DNA of 56,889 nt, taken from positions 1-56,889 of the IMG/VR virus record IMGVR_UViG_3300045049_000080. One strand, 5' to 3'. Below are positions 33,440 to 41,413 of the stretch, piece after piece. Each line of letters begins with the position of its first letter. Position 1 is the first letter of the stretch. The translations under genes were made by a program, and so were the position numbers. This DNA is from a virus. The notes under the pieces are model-generated. The model was not told the origin of the DNA and made no database searches. It saw only the letters and a list, made by a program, of their open reading frames with translations.

Positions 33440-34528
33440 TCATTTTTTGTTCACTTGGCGCACACTGACACGGATATGTTCGACACCCCGAGGGTCCGCG
33501 TACAGGTCGCTCATGCGTTGCGTGGCGTGCCCCAAAAGCGCCTTGGTGTCCACATTGCCCTGAGCGTCATACAAGCGCTTGGTGAGGCTGCGGATTTCAT
33601 GGAACGTGGGGGCACCTTCGTCGGGGATCTTGGCGAGCTTGCGGGCCTCAGTGAAGGCGTGGCTGATGCGATCCGGGTGGACCTTGCTGCCGGCCGGCGC
33701 GTTGCCCCATGGGTTGACGTGATGCACAAGGAACTTGGACAGCACGCCCGTGCGTGCCTTCACCAGGTCAGACAATGAGACGCCGACCGCATCCATGCGC
33801 AGGGCAAGCGGAATATCCACGGGCTTGTTCGTCTTCCGCGTCTTGGTGCGCCAGACCGTCAGCCATTCGCCGCTGATGTGGACGCGCTCCATGCCGGCCA
33901 CCGTGCTGCGGTCCTGGCCCGTGACCAGCGCGAGCATCATTGCCAATGGCAGCCATTCCGCCACTTCCGGGGCCTTCGTATGGATCGCCTGGAACTGCTC
34001 CAGAGTCAGGCGCCCCCGCTTAACCATGGGCTTCGGGTCGGCCGTCACCTCGGCAGGGTTTGAGTTCATCCAGCCCAATTGCATCCCGCGCTTGCACACT
34101 GCAATGAGCCGGGAGCGGATTGCCTGCGCCCATCGGTTCTTGCCGGCCTTGGCGATTGGCTCGACGACGCCCGCGCAATCGGCGACGGTCAGCGTCCCAC
34201 ATTGCTTCTCGCCCAACGCTTCCCGGATTACCTTGTCCTGACTGCGCCAAGACTTCTCGGTGTTCTTCGTCGCGGCGGCTGGCATTTCGGCCAGTAGATC
34301 AGCGACCGTATGGACGGCGCCGGAAAGTCGCGCAACTAGAGAAGGGCGGGCGCCCAGCACATGAGCATTCGCCGCGATGGCTTCGTTGCGCGCGATGGCG
34401 AGCGAAACGCGCCCGATGACGAGCGTCTGTCCTGTGGTCGGGTGGCGCCACGTGTAGTAGCCCGGGCGCGGCTCGTAGAGGCCACGGGGCCAATCCCGCT
34501 TTCGGTGTGACCGGCGAGCTGCGCTCAT
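33440..34528 (-). CDS. int: Tyrosine recombinase integrase (lambda Int-like)
   Basis: The 362-residue protein has an N-terminal arm-site domain like that of lambda Int (RGLYEPRPGYYTWRHPTTGQ), a core-binding domain and the catalytic set: Arg207 in TGQDRS, Lys in the WRTKTRKTNKPVD hairpin, His310/Arg313 in FHEIRSL, His334 in LLGHA, and Tyr343 in MSDLYADPRG. Length and layout fit the family. It would join the phage to and remove it from the host chromosome. Its start overlaps the excisionase stop by four bases. Confidence 0.92.
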   Translation of the reverse strand: MSAARRSHRKRDWPRGLYEPRPGYYTWRHPTTGQTLVIGRVSLAIARNEAIAANAHVLGARPSLVARLSGAVHTVADLLAEMPAAATKNTEKSWRSQDKVIREALGEKQCGTLTVADCAGVVEPIAKAGKNRWAQAIRSRLIAVCKRGMQLGWMNSNPAEVTADPKPMVKRGRLTLEQFQAIHTKAPEVAEWLPLAMMLALVTGQDRSTVAGMERVHISGEWLTVWRTKTRKTNKPVDIPLALRMDAVGVSLSDLVKARTGVLSKFLVHHVNPWGNAPAGSKVHPDRISHAFTEARKLAKIPDEGAPTFHEIRSLTKRLYDAQGNVDTKALLGHATQRMSDLYADPRGVEHIRVSVRQVNKK

Positions 34529-34734
34529 GCTGCCTTCAGCCTATCCACCAGCGATGGGCGCGGCTGATCCGTCAACCGCTTGGCATCGGGATCGACGTAG
34601 TAGGACCGCCCCACCAGCTCGGGGGCCGGGTAAATCTCGCCCATGCGAACCCAGCGGCGCAGGGTCCACAGGCTGGGCGGGGGGCTGTAGTGTTTGGCCG
34701 CCCACTCGCAAAGTTTGATCTTCGGCCCGCTCAT
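34525..34734 (-). CDS. xis: Excisionase (Xis-like)
   Basis: The 69-residue product contains LCEWAAKHYSPPPSLWTLRR, WVRMGEIYPAPELVG and SYYVDPDAKR, matching the winged-helix excisionase family that bends attachment-site DNA and directs Int toward excision. It is translationally coupled to int, the usual arrangement. Confidence 0.85.
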   Translation of the reverse strand: MSGPKIKLCEWAAKHYSPPPSLWTLRRWVRMGEIYPAPELVGRSYYVDPDAKRLTDQPRPSLVDRLKAA

Positions 34735-35138
34735 GGCTTAATCTCGTAGTGGTTCTTTTTCCGGCTGTTCTCGCTGCCGGTGAGGATCTGCAGGTTGTTG
34801 TGCACGTGCAGGCCTGAGACGAGTTCGCCCTGCAGAGGGATGTCGTGATCGACGTGGTGCGGGATGCCAGTCGCCACGGTGAGCCGGCGCGCTTCTTCGT
34901 AGACCCGCCTGATTGCGCCTAGGTCGGCCCAGGCCGGCGTGCGCTGCAGCTTCGCGGCTCGGCGCTTGCCCGCGTGGAAGCGAACGAGGGCGGCGCGGTG
35001 CTCGCGCTCTTCCGCTTCACGCTGCTTGCGGGCCAATTTCGCGCGTTGCTTCGGCGTCAACGCGCCTCGTCGCGCCTCCGCAAGATCGACGCCCGGCAAT
35101 GCGATCACCGCCGCAACGTGCTCAAAAACGGCGCTCAT
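34731..35138 (-). CDS. HNH endonuclease
   Basis: The 135-residue protein has a basic coiled N-terminus and a C-terminal HNH domain: HHVDHDIPLQGELVSGLHVH, then NNLQILTGSENSRKKN. The HH..DH and later N residues are the expected catalytic and metal ligands. It overlaps the excisionase start by four bases. It may be a homing nuclease or a recombination-linked nuclease. No paired Cys zinc sites are seen. Confidence 0.75.
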   Translation of the reverse strand: MSAVFEHVAAVIALPGVDLAEARRGALTPKQRAKLARKQREAEEREHRAALVRFHAGKRRAAKLQRTPAWADLGAIRRVYEEARRLTVATGIPHHVDHDIPLQGELVSGLHVHNNLQILTGSENSRKKNHYEIKP

Positions 35139-35149
35139 CGTTTACTTCC

Positions 35150-35395
35150 TCAATCCGCGCAAATGGTGCTTCCTGAGCAGTACGTGAAGCGGCCCAAGTG
35201 CGTCAGCACATATCCAGTGATGGTCACAGTAGGCAACGATCCGAACTGAATAGTTCGCCGCTCCAAATAACCTTCGCGCTCCAAGCGCTCAGCAACTTTG
35301 GACCTCGTTGCAAGAAGCCCTGGACCTTTCGTGAATGCTGCATTTATCTCGGCAACGTATGCCCGCCCAAGGATTTCAAGGTCGCGCTTGTTCAT
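35150..35395 (-). CDS. Small HTH-like protein, unknown function
   Basis: The 81-residue product (MNKRDLEILGRAYVAEINAA) includes a segment LLATRSKVAERLEREGYLER that looks like a winged-helix recognition helix and wing, ending in YVLTHLGRFTYC. A regulator is possible, but nothing confirms it. Overlaps the neighbouring gene by four bases. Confidence 0.5.
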   Translation of the reverse strand: MNKRDLEILGRAYVAEINAAFTKGPGLLATRSKVAERLEREGYLERRTIQFGSLPTVTITGYVLTHLGRFTYCSGSTICAD

Positions 35396-35703
35396 CTCGT
35401 CCCCCTCAAATGCTCAGCGCTCTCTCCGTTGATCCGAACGTACTTCGTAGGATCTACTCCAGACCACAGAGATAGCATCGCCAGCGCCGGTCCGCTAATG
35501 CCCTTGCGGTCGCGCTCGATGTCAATGGTCAGCCGCAGCTTCACCGCCAGTCGTAGTGCGTCGCCGTCGTTCGATAGCGGCTCCCACCGCGTGAGTCCAG
35601 AGCCCGCCGCGGTTCGCATCAAGCAGCCAGTCACGTCGTACCACTTGGCGTTGATCCCCGCCGCCTTCGCCGCCAACTCAAGCAGTTCGCGATCAGTGCT
35701 CAC
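35392..35703 (-). CDS. Early phage protein with DRELLELAAKAA motif (paralogue B)
   Basis: The 103-residue product starts at GTG (STDRELLELAAKAAG) behind AGGAGGTGGACG, a near-perfect ribosome binding site; the longer frame upstream overlaps other genes. It shares its core with the protein encoded at 32362-32763. Function unknown. Confidence 0.6.
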   Translation of the reverse strand: MSTDRELLELAAKAAGINAKWYDVTGCLMRTAAGSGLTRWEPLSNDGDALRLAVKLRLTIDIERDRKGISGPALAMLSLWSGVDPTKYVRINGESAEHLRGTR

Positions 35704-35929
35704 CGTCCACCTCCTGTGCGCCCGCCACAAGCACAGGCGTAGTGAATTGGACGCGGACGACGCGCGCATCGAAGCCGTGCTCAACCAAGTCGCGCTTGTG
35801 CGCCACGGCGTACTTCCGTTGGCTCAACGTCCATACCGGTGGCAATACGCCTTGATCCGACGCGCACAGGAACTCGGTGCCGTTCTTGCGCTTGATCGCC
35901 ACCGACCAGCCTTCGCGTACTTCAGGCAT
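35693..35929 (-). CDS. Small early protein
   Basis: The 78-residue product begins MPEVREGWSVAIKRKNGTEF behind AAGGAGGGTGGCA, a strong site that decides the start. It is beta-like (WSVAIKRKNG, VVRVQFTTPVLVA). It overlaps the following gene by 11 bases. Function unknown. Confidence 0.55.
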   Translation of the reverse strand: MPEVREGWSVAIKRKNGTEFLCASDQGVLPPVWTLSQRKYAVAHKRDLVEHGFDARVVRVQFTTPVLVAGAQEVDGEH

Positions 35930-36350
35930 TGCCACCCTCCTTATCAATGGCGTCGAACAACTCACGCTCAAGCTGGCTCGCTTCGCCATCCAGTAGCGTC
36001 CGTCCGCCACTGATGCGGTCCTTGGCTTGGACTTCGGCGATGCGCAGCAAGTAGCGCTGGCGAAGATCGGTGATGCTGCGAAGTGTCTTCCTCGCCTCCT
36101 CAAGCTGACGCAGTGCTTCGTCTTGCTGGCCGCTCAGGGATAGGTACTCAAGGGCTTGCTGCTGGAGCTTGGCTTGGGCCTCCGCCAGTTGCTGCTCCAG
36201 TTCGGAGATGCGCTCGTCTCGCCAAGCAAACTGAATGGCGATGGCGCTCTTGTCGTGCAGACCTTCAGCCGTCATCCGGTCCAGGTGATGCAGGTAGAGC
36301 GCGTGCGGAACGTCAACGTCCGGGTAGGCGATGGGAAGCTGCGTGCTCAT
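35922..36350 (-). CDS. Coiled-coil early protein
   Basis: The 142-residue product has a short N-terminal region (VPHALYLHHLDRMTAEGL) and then a long Gln/Glu/Leu-rich coiled coil from about residue 45 to 115. The product overlaps both neighbours by a few bases. No family is recognised. Confidence 0.55.
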   Translation of the reverse strand: MSTQLPIAYPDVDVPHALYLHHLDRMTAEGLHDKSAIAIQFAWRDERISELEQQLAEAQAKLQQQALEYLSLSGQQDEALRQLEEARKTLRSITDLRQRYLLRIAEVQAKDRISGGRTLLDGEASQLERELFDAIDKEGGNA

Positions 36351-36625
36351 TCCTGCGATCCTCCGCGTTCAATATGGGTCGGCGCCCATATCCAGTCGTC
36401 AGGCTCCGGGCCAAAGCTCTCGTAAGCGACGGAACCGGCGGGGATGATGTCGTGCGCGTCCAGGCAGTAGCCGCCCATTGAGAAGGCGTCTTCCTTCAAC
36501 GCCTCGGGGATGCGCCCGAAGTTGCCGCCAAGGATGCGTCTGTGCGTTTCCACGAAGACCAGCACTCCGACCTGATGGTGGGTCTGGATGCTCGAAGGGC
36601 CGTACATGGCGCGGCGCGTGCTCAT
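36347..36625 (-). CDS. Small conserved early protein
   Basis: The 92-residue product contains GYCLDAHDIIPAG and ESFGPEPDDWIWAP. Start and stop codons overlap the neighbours by four bases. It looks folded but unassigned. Confidence 0.5.
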   Translation of the reverse strand: MSTRRAMYGPSSIQTHHQVGVLVFVETHRRILGGNFGRIPEALKEDAFSMGGYCLDAHDIIPAGSVAYESFGPEPDDWIWAPTHIERGGSQE

Positions 36626-37419
36626 TCCCGTCTCCCGATTCCAAGGGCGCGCTCAATGGCGCGGGCGACCAAGTAGCGATAGGTCATAGTCGGCGCCTCG
36701 TTGTGTGCGTCGAAGATCTCGTCGATCTGCGCTTTGCTCAGCTTCTGCGCTGGGGTGGTGGAGAGGCGCCATGCCTCCTGCCACATGCACCATGCCAGAT
36801 CCACGGCAATGTCGCGATAGTTGCCCGGCCATGCAGACCGCGTTGCGTCGTCTGGGTGGCGTGCGATGCCGCGCTCGTAAGGTGATGCGCTGATTGCCGT
36901 TTCAAACGCCTCCCGTACCTCTGCCGCTGGAGATGATGGAGATGACACGAGCTCTTGTTTGGGCGCGTCGGCGTTGCCGACCGGGCTGTCGCCCTTCGGG
37001 TTCGACCTCGCGCGATACTGCCGAAGCCACGCCGCTTTGCATGCGCGGCAACCACGTTTCCCACGCGATTCTGAAATTAGGTTCCCATCCGCATACGCAT
37101 GCCCCTGGGGGCAGTGCGTTTTCAGCGCGTTCAGCTTCGCCGGTGCTTCAGAGTTTTCATGCACGTTGGTGCGTCTATCAACCACGCGCAAATGCTCGGG
37201 GTTGACGCAGGCGCGGTTCCGGCAGACGTGGTCCACCACCATCCCGTCAGGAAGCTCAATTCCACGCAACATTAGGGACACGCGGTGGGCGCGCGGGTTC
37301 TTGCCGCGCAAATAGAAAACACCGTAGCCGTCACCGTCCGTCGCCGCCGTCCAAACCCAACATCCGCTTGCGTCGATCCGAACCTTCTCCATGAAGCGTT
37401 CACGCACGGCTTCATTCAT
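36622..37419 (-). CDS. HNH homing-type endonuclease fused to a phage early-protein domain
   Basis: The 265-residue product starts MNEAVRERFMEKV behind GAGGAGGCTAGC; an ORF extension upstream is antisense noise. Residues about 1-125 form an HNH_3 domain (GCWVWTAATDGDGYGVFY, VVDHVCRNRACVNPEHLRVV) plus a zinc module with CPQGH and CRACK. Residues about 150-265 are different: FETAISASPYERGIARHPDD, DIAVDLAWCMWQEAWRL, ending in ARAIERALG, as in ordinary small early phage proteins. An in-frame fusion, probably from homing-gene insertion, is inferred. Confidence 0.7.
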   Translation of the reverse strand: MNEAVRERFMEKVRIDASGCWVWTAATDGDGYGVFYLRGKNPRAHRVSLMLRGIELPDGMVVDHVCRNRACVNPEHLRVVDRRTNVHENSEAPAKLNALKTHCPQGHAYADGNLISESRGKRGCRACKAAWLRQYRARSNPKGDSPVGNADAPKQELVSSPSSPAAEVREAFETAISASPYERGIARHPDDATRSAWPGNYRDIAVDLAWCMWQEAWRLSTTPAQKLSKAQIDEIFDAHNEAPTMTYRYLVARAIERALGIGRRE

Positions 37420-37639
37420 TGCTAGCCTCCTCGCCGCTTCGCACCCCCATCCCTCGCGCGGGCGGCTTGCAGTGCGGGTGGTAAAAGCGGCTCCCGGAAG
37501 CATCAATCTCACCAAACGCGGTGCCGGTGATGGAGCCGCCGCACTTGTCGCACTTGAGGATCGACGCCGGGGGTATCCATGCCGCGTTAGGGATCGCAGC
37601 GTGCCCGCAGGGCTTAAGCGTAGGGTTATCGCTGTCCAT
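37412..37639 (-). CDS. Small zinc-finger-like early protein
   Basis: The 75-residue product carries CGHAA, CDKCGG and HPHC clusters, consistent with one zinc site. Its end overlaps the start of the HNH fusion gene by eight bases. Function unknown. Confidence 0.5.
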   Translation of the reverse strand: MDSDNPTLKPCGHAAIPNAAWIPPASILKCDKCGGSITGTAFGEIDASGSRFYHPHCKPPARGMGVRSGEEASNE

Positions 37640-38204
37640 TGTTCCAAGTCCTTCCTGCGGTGATCTTTAGAACACCCTTCTTGGTCAAACCAAACTCGGC
37701 GGCCAGCTCGGCAGCGAGGCCGACTTTGCGCGGAACCCATCGGCTTCGAATTGCGTCCACCTGCTCGGCAGATAGTTTCCGCTGCGGGTGCTTTTCTCCT
37801 GCCTGATGCGTGCCGTGCCGTACTTTGTCGGCGTTGTTCTCGGCTGGCGTGGCCCAGCGAACATTGCTAGAGCAGTTGTTTGCTGGGTCCCCGTCCCAGT
37901 GGGCTGCTTGGTGCAGCGGCGACGGGCGAGGGCCGATGAAAGCCATGGCGACCAGCTGGTGTACGCCCATTCGAATGCGCCGGCCTTCATCCGACCAGAG
38001 CTTTAGGCTTAGATAGCCGCGCTTTTGTTCAAGGCTCAGGGTGTTTCCGCCTCTGCCGATGACGCGCCCGTCGCTACTGACCTTGTAGCGGCGGAATCCT
38101 GGTATTTCTCGCCACGCAGGCGCAACGCCCAAAGCCTGTTCCGGCTGTCCCGATAGATCAAGCTGTGTATTCAAGAGGATTGGTCCTTGGAAATGCGGTC
38201 CCAA
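37626..38204 (-). CDS. NUMOD4-HNH homing endonuclease
   Basis: The 192-residue product contains a NUMOD4 motif (WREIPGFRRYKVSSDGRVIG), then HNH elements VHQLVAMAFIGPRP, HWDGDPANNCSSNVRWATPA and a C-terminal HTH-like piece (AEQVDAIRSRW, LAAEFGLTKKGVLKI). This matches homing endonucleases of the phage group I/free-standing kind. The start is uncertain: an ATG begins the frame, but a TTG 12 codons on (TTGAATACA) has a good AAGGA before it. Confidence 0.75.
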   Translation of the reverse strand: MGPHFQGPILLNTQLDLSGQPEQALGVAPAWREIPGFRRYKVSSDGRVIGRGGNTLSLEQKRGYLSLKLWSDEGRRIRMGVHQLVAMAFIGPRPSPLHQAAHWDGDPANNCSSNVRWATPAENNADKVRHGTHQAGEKHPQRKLSAEQVDAIRSRWVPRKVGLAAELAAEFGLTKKGVLKITAGRTWNNGQR

Positions 38205-38308
38205 GCTTTCTTCGCGGCGTCACGCTTGGCCTTGGCTTGAGCGAGTTCCCGTTCTGCCTGCTGCCACACTTGCCACTCGATAAAGACGTGCGGGAAGTGC
38301 TTTGCCAT
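38171..38308 (-). CDS. Small coiled-coil protein (start uncertain)
   Basis: The frame reads MAKHFPHVFIEWQVWQQAE and then a Lys/Ala/Glu-rich helix, 45 residues from the first ATG. Composition favours this frame over an overlapping ATG frame at 38370, which is Arg/Ser-rich. An upstream non-ATG start may add about 30 residues. It overlaps the HNH gene start. Confidence 0.4.
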   Translation of the reverse strand: MAKHFPHVFIEWQVWQQAERELAQAKAKRDAAKKAWDRISKDQSS

Positions 38309-38366
38309 CTTGTAGACCTCGCGCTTTGCGTCCCTGATCTGCTCAATGAAGCAGCTCCGATAGCCA

Positions 38367-38639
38367 TCACACCCCTCCCTCAGTCTGAGTGGTGGGCACC
38401 CTCGTGATCCACGCGCGGTTGAAAGCGCACATCGCCTCGTCCGGCGAATCACCGAACCCAGCAACACCCTCCTGCAGATTCGGGCCGTAGAGGGCGCACC
38501 ACTTGTTGCCGTCCAGCGTAAGCTCCGGGCGATAGAGGACGCTCGGCGCCGTCGCGTGCTCAGCAATGGCGTGCGCCAGTTGCGTCGCTTGGTGGACGAT
38601 TGCGTTCATCGCGAGGTTCGAGTCTTCAGCGGTCAGCAT
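38367..38639 (-). CDS. Small conserved early protein
   Basis: The 90-residue product includes WCALYGPNLQEGVAGFGDSP and DEAMCAFNRAWITR, a pattern recurrent in phage early proteins (GxGxSPxxAxxxFNxAW). It overlaps the large modular gene by 14 bases. Unknown function. Confidence 0.6.
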   Translation of the reverse strand: MLTAEDSNLAMNAIVHQATQLAHAIAEHATAPSVLYRPELTLDGNKWCALYGPNLQEGVAGFGDSPDEAMCAFNRAWITRVPTTQTEGGV

Positions 38640-39900
38640 CGCTGCCTCCTTGGGGTTGAGTAGTGGGCTGCACCGGGAGGGATGCGGACAGAGCGGCGCG
38701 GACTGCGGCGATCATCTTGGCTTGCGGCTGCTGATACTCGTTGTCGTGGCCCAGTGGCAAGCCGTACTCGTACACGTCGTACTCGCGCGCCACAGCGTCA
38801 ACCTCTTGAAGCATCGCCAGGATCTGCTCATCCGTCAGGGCTGCTACAGGCGCAGCGGGGAGAGCGGCGTAGAGTGGTCGATAGGACATGTCGGGGTCGC
38901 CGTCCTTCATCGGTCGCCGCGCACCTAATACGAAGCTGGGCGAGTACGGCGGCTGGAGCTTTACCCACGCCACCACCTCTCCTGCAGGCTGCGCTGGTGC
39001 AGGAGGGGAGGAGTCCCGCGCTTCAGCCAGTAGCCCCATGATCGCGTCCTTGATGACGAATCGCTCCGTCTCAGATGGCGTGTAGCAACCGTCGCGGCCG
39101 TCCTCGTCCTCGCCGCGCATCTCGTAGTTTTCGAGGTACTCGTCGATGAATGCCTCGGTCAGCGTGCTCCACGCCAAGGCTGCCTTCGCTTGGCGCGTCA
39201 CCGCCTCTGCTGCTACAGGCTGTGCTGGCGCAGGAGGGGAGGCGTAGTAGCGAACGGCCGCGATTAAGTCGTAGACGAGGCGGTGCGGCTTGTCCTGCCA
39301 TGTGTAGTGCAAAGGCCCCTCGCTCATTGCCCGGTGGTAGTCGTCCAGCGGGTAAAGCAGCGGACGTGGGGCGATTTCCGTCTTCAGCATCGGGTCTTCT
39401 ACAGGCTGTGCCGGCTCGGTTGGCGGGGAGGGGGCGGCACGACCACCATCGCAGTCCTCGCAGTGCGTCGGGTTGTACGCGCCGTCGGCAGTCCACGAGT
39501 CGATGTAGCCTTGGCCGCTGCAGTTCTCGCACTTAGCCGGCTCGGTCTGCGCCACTGGGCGGGCAGAGAGCAGCACGTCGCACAGGTCGTCGATGGCAGG
39601 GTGGCGCGGGCCGAATGCCAGAACCAGCATTGACCCGAGCCGCTTCCCGGCATCGGACACCGGCACGCCAGCGAAGCAGAAGTGATTCGTGTGGCCGTAG
39701 TCCTCGCCCACCGGCTCTGCCTGCGGCTTGGCTAGTGCTGCAAGGGCGTCGATGGCGGCGAAGGCGCGGCGCTGCATTTCTTCCGCGTCGTCGGTGTCGT
39801 CGCCGCGAGAAACGCGCCACTGCCCGCAGGCTGCGGACACAAGCCGCTTCGCCTCATCCGCCAGCGCCTCGGGTGTCTTGGGATTGGTGCTATCGCTCAT
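38626..39900 (-). CDS. Modular early protein with zinc module and repeated Pro/Ala linkers
   Basis: The 424-residue protein is built from short blocks joined by PPAPAQP-type linkers, which occur at least three times. Blocks are: N-terminal helix (about 1-60), a segment with AFGPRHPAIDDLCDVLLSAR (as in Ea22/Ead-type phage proteins), a CENC...CEDC zinc module (about 122-148), a YPLDDYHRAMSEGPLHYTWQ block, an AFIDEYLENYEM block, and a final LTDEQILAMLQEVDAVAREY plus AKMIAAVRAAL block seen in other phage proteins. The role is unknown. Confidence 0.65.
   Translation of the reverse strand: MSDSTNPKTPEALADEAKRLVSAACGQWRVSRGDDTDDAEEMQRRAFAAIDALAALAKPQAEPVGEDYGHTNHFCFAGVPVSDAGKRLGSMLVLAFGPRHPAIDDLCDVLLSARPVAQTEPAKCENCSGQGYIDSWTADGAYNPTHCEDCDGGRAAPSPPTEPAQPVEDPMLKTEIAPRPLLYPLDDYHRAMSEGPLHYTWQDKPHRLVYDLIAAVRYYASPPAPAQPVAAEAVTRQAKAALAWSTLTEAFIDEYLENYEMRGEDEDGRDGCYTPSETERFVIKDAIMGLLAEARDSSPPAPAQPAGEVVAWVKLQPPYSPSFVLGARRPMKDGDPDMSYRPLYAALPAAPVAALTDEQILAMLQEVDAVAREYDVYEYGLPLGHDNEYQQPQAKMIAAVRAALSASLPVQPTTQPQGGSDADR
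38985..39242 (-). repeat. Repeated linker DNA in modular early gene
   Basis: A 27-base unit at 38985-39011 recurs at 39216-39242 with two differences, coding for the PPAPAQP linker. Weaker copies are near 38836 and 39412. Confidence 0.6.
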
Positions 39901-40340
39901 TTGGTTTGTCCTTGCTCGTCTTTGGCAACATCAGTTGGGCGCACCGCTTCGCGGTCGGGCTCTTGCCCCTTCGGGGTCGAGCCGCTTCGCGTCTCGCCGG
40001 CTGTGCCGCTATCGATCCCTTGCGCGGTTGCTTGGCGGGCCTTGTAGCGCGCGTACCTGTTCGCCGCTATCCAGACGGAGCCAGCAAATGCCCGTGGCGC
40101 CGGCACGCGCGTCGTCCAGTTCTGCGCCCACCATTCCTCAAAGCCGTCGTCCAATGGCGGCAACGGGGCCTGAATGCGTTTCACGCCCGCCTCTTTATCG
40201 GAAGTCACACCGTGGGCGCGCTCAATGGCTCGGGCAAATGCAATCCATCCGGGTGGCAGCCGCACAGGGGCCACTTCGGTGCAGGTGCGGAGCAGATCGA
40301 ACAGCTCACCCTCCGAAAGCGGAGCCGCGTTATCGCTCAT
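39897..40340 (-). CDS. Early phage protein
   Basis: The 147-residue product starts MSDNAAPLSEGELFDLLRTC behind GAAGGAGCAAGC. It contains PPGWIAFARAIERAHG, close to the ARAIERALG end of the HNH fusion protein, then a GFEEWWAQNWTTRVPAPRAF block, also typical of early phage proteins. The C-terminal third is disordered. Function unknown. Confidence 0.6.
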   Translation of the reverse strand: MSDNAAPLSEGELFDLLRTCTEVAPVRLPPGWIAFARAIERAHGVTSDKEAGVKRIQAPLPPLDDGFEEWWAQNWTTRVPAPRAFAGSVWIAANRYARYKARQATAQGIDSGTAGETRSGSTPKGQEPDREAVRPTDVAKDEQGQTK

Positions 40341-40374
40341 GCTTGCTCCTTCGGGGGTTGCGGAAGAGGCACAA

Positions 40375-40809
40375 TCACTCAGCACTCCCGGTGACTTGAT
40401 CCAGCGCCAGCTCGCACAGCCGCTCCATCGTCAACGGCTTGCCGGCCTTGGTGCGCGGCTTGCGCCCCTCGATCGCCTCAACCACGTTGTCGCGCACGAT
40501 GATCTGGCCCACATCGGATGAATCCTCGCCAGACCACATCAGCTCACCGTTGGCGCCGATGCCGCGCTCCAGCAACCAAGAGCCGCACAGCCACTTCATC
40601 AGCGGCACGTACTCATAAAACTTCTCGTTCCCGTCCCAGACGATGGCATCCAGCGTCTCGGTCGGCACCCATTGCAGGTAGCTACGCACTCCGGAAGCCT
40701 TGGCTGTGCGTTCGCAGTCGTCCGCCATCTCAAGCAGGTCGCGCGCCTCGTTGAACGTGAGTTTGCGAGAGAGGGCGATGGAACCAGTGAACTTGGTGGT
40801 GTATCCCAT
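40375..40809 (-). CDS. Conserved early phage protein
   Basis: The 144-residue product (MGYTTKFTGSIALSRKLTFN) has a well folded look and includes YLQWVPTETLDAIVWDGNEK, WLLERGIGANGELMWSGEDS and VRDNVVEAIEG. This is a family I recognise from many phage genomes without a known function. It is transcribed with the recombination genes. Confidence 0.6.
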   Translation of the reverse strand: MGYTTKFTGSIALSRKLTFNEARDLLEMADDCERTAKASGVRSYLQWVPTETLDAIVWDGNEKFYEYVPLMKWLCGSWLLERGIGANGELMWSGEDSSDVGQIIVRDNVVEAIEGRKPRTKAGKPLTMERLCELALDQVTGSAE

Positions 40810-40811
40810 GG

Positions 40812-41039
40812 TCAGTCCTTCGCGTTAGCGATCGAAGCGGACGCCGCCGCAGGCGGCTGGAGCGTAGAGCGCGACGGCGAAGCCGGAACGCCCAAAGGAG
40901 AGTCCGAGGACAACACCAGTAAGGCGTACTCCTTGGCGTAGGCTCGCATTTGGTCTGCGGTGAAGATCGGAACGTCGGGGTGCGGGCCGGCGGCATAGAA
41001 GTCCGGTTCCGGCAGCGGTAGCATTTCAGGCAGTTGCAT
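40812..41039 (-). CDS. Small early protein
   Basis: The 75-residue product starts MQLPEMLPLPEPDFYAAGPH behind GAAGGAGAACACACC. The FTADQMRAYAKEYALLV segment is a recurring pattern in phage early proteins. Function unknown. Confidence 0.55.
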   Translation of the reverse strand: MQLPEMLPLPEPDFYAAGPHPDVPIFTADQMRAYAKEYALLVLSSDSPLGVPASPSRSTLQPPAAASASIANAKD

Positions 41040-41077
41040 GGTGTGTTCTCCTTCAGTTCTGGAAGGTGACGCCGTGT

Positions 41078-41413
41078 TCAGCGCAGATTCATTTCGGCGC
41101 GACGATTCGCAGCCTTGGTGCGTGCCCACTCAAACTTCATCCGAGCCAGCTCCCAGCGGCCCCTAGCCTTGATGGCGGCTTCCGTGGCGGCCTGCTTGCC
41201 TTTGAGGTGGGTAACGAACGCTTCCGATCGCCGAGCCTCGCGCTCCTGAATCGTGGCGCTGGTGGCGCCCTTGGTCTCGGCTTCCTTCATCAGCATCGCG
41301 AGCAGTGACTTGGTGTAGTCGTCGAGGAATGACGCGGTGGCCTGGGCCTCGGCGTACTCGTCCGACAACTGCTCCAACTTGGCGAACCGCGACTCGTCGA
41401 TATCGGTGCTCAT
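41078..41413 (-). CDS. Coiled-coil early protein
   Basis: The 111-residue product is nearly all helix (SRFAKLEQLSDEYAEAQATA, EREARRSEAFVTHLKGKQAA, RWELARMKFEWARTKAANRR). It overlaps the Ref-like gene by four bases, so it probably belongs to the recombination group. No enzymatic motif. Confidence 0.55.
   Translation of the reverse strand: MSTDIDESRFAKLEQLSDEYAEAQATASFLDDYTKSLLAMLMKEAETKGATSATIQEREARRSEAFVTHLKGKQAATEAAIKARGRWELARMKFEWARTKAANRRAEMNLR

Noticed and set aside
37420-37740. N-terminal extension of the HNH fusion gene
   Set aside because: It is antisense-like and overlaps two other minus-strand genes; a strong ribosome binding site marks the ATG at 37419.
38158-38370. 70-residue minus-strand frame starting with ATG behind GGGAGGGG
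   Set aside because: Its product is Ser/Arg/Gly-rich and unlike a protein, while the other frame codes a regular charged helix; the two cannot easily both be real.
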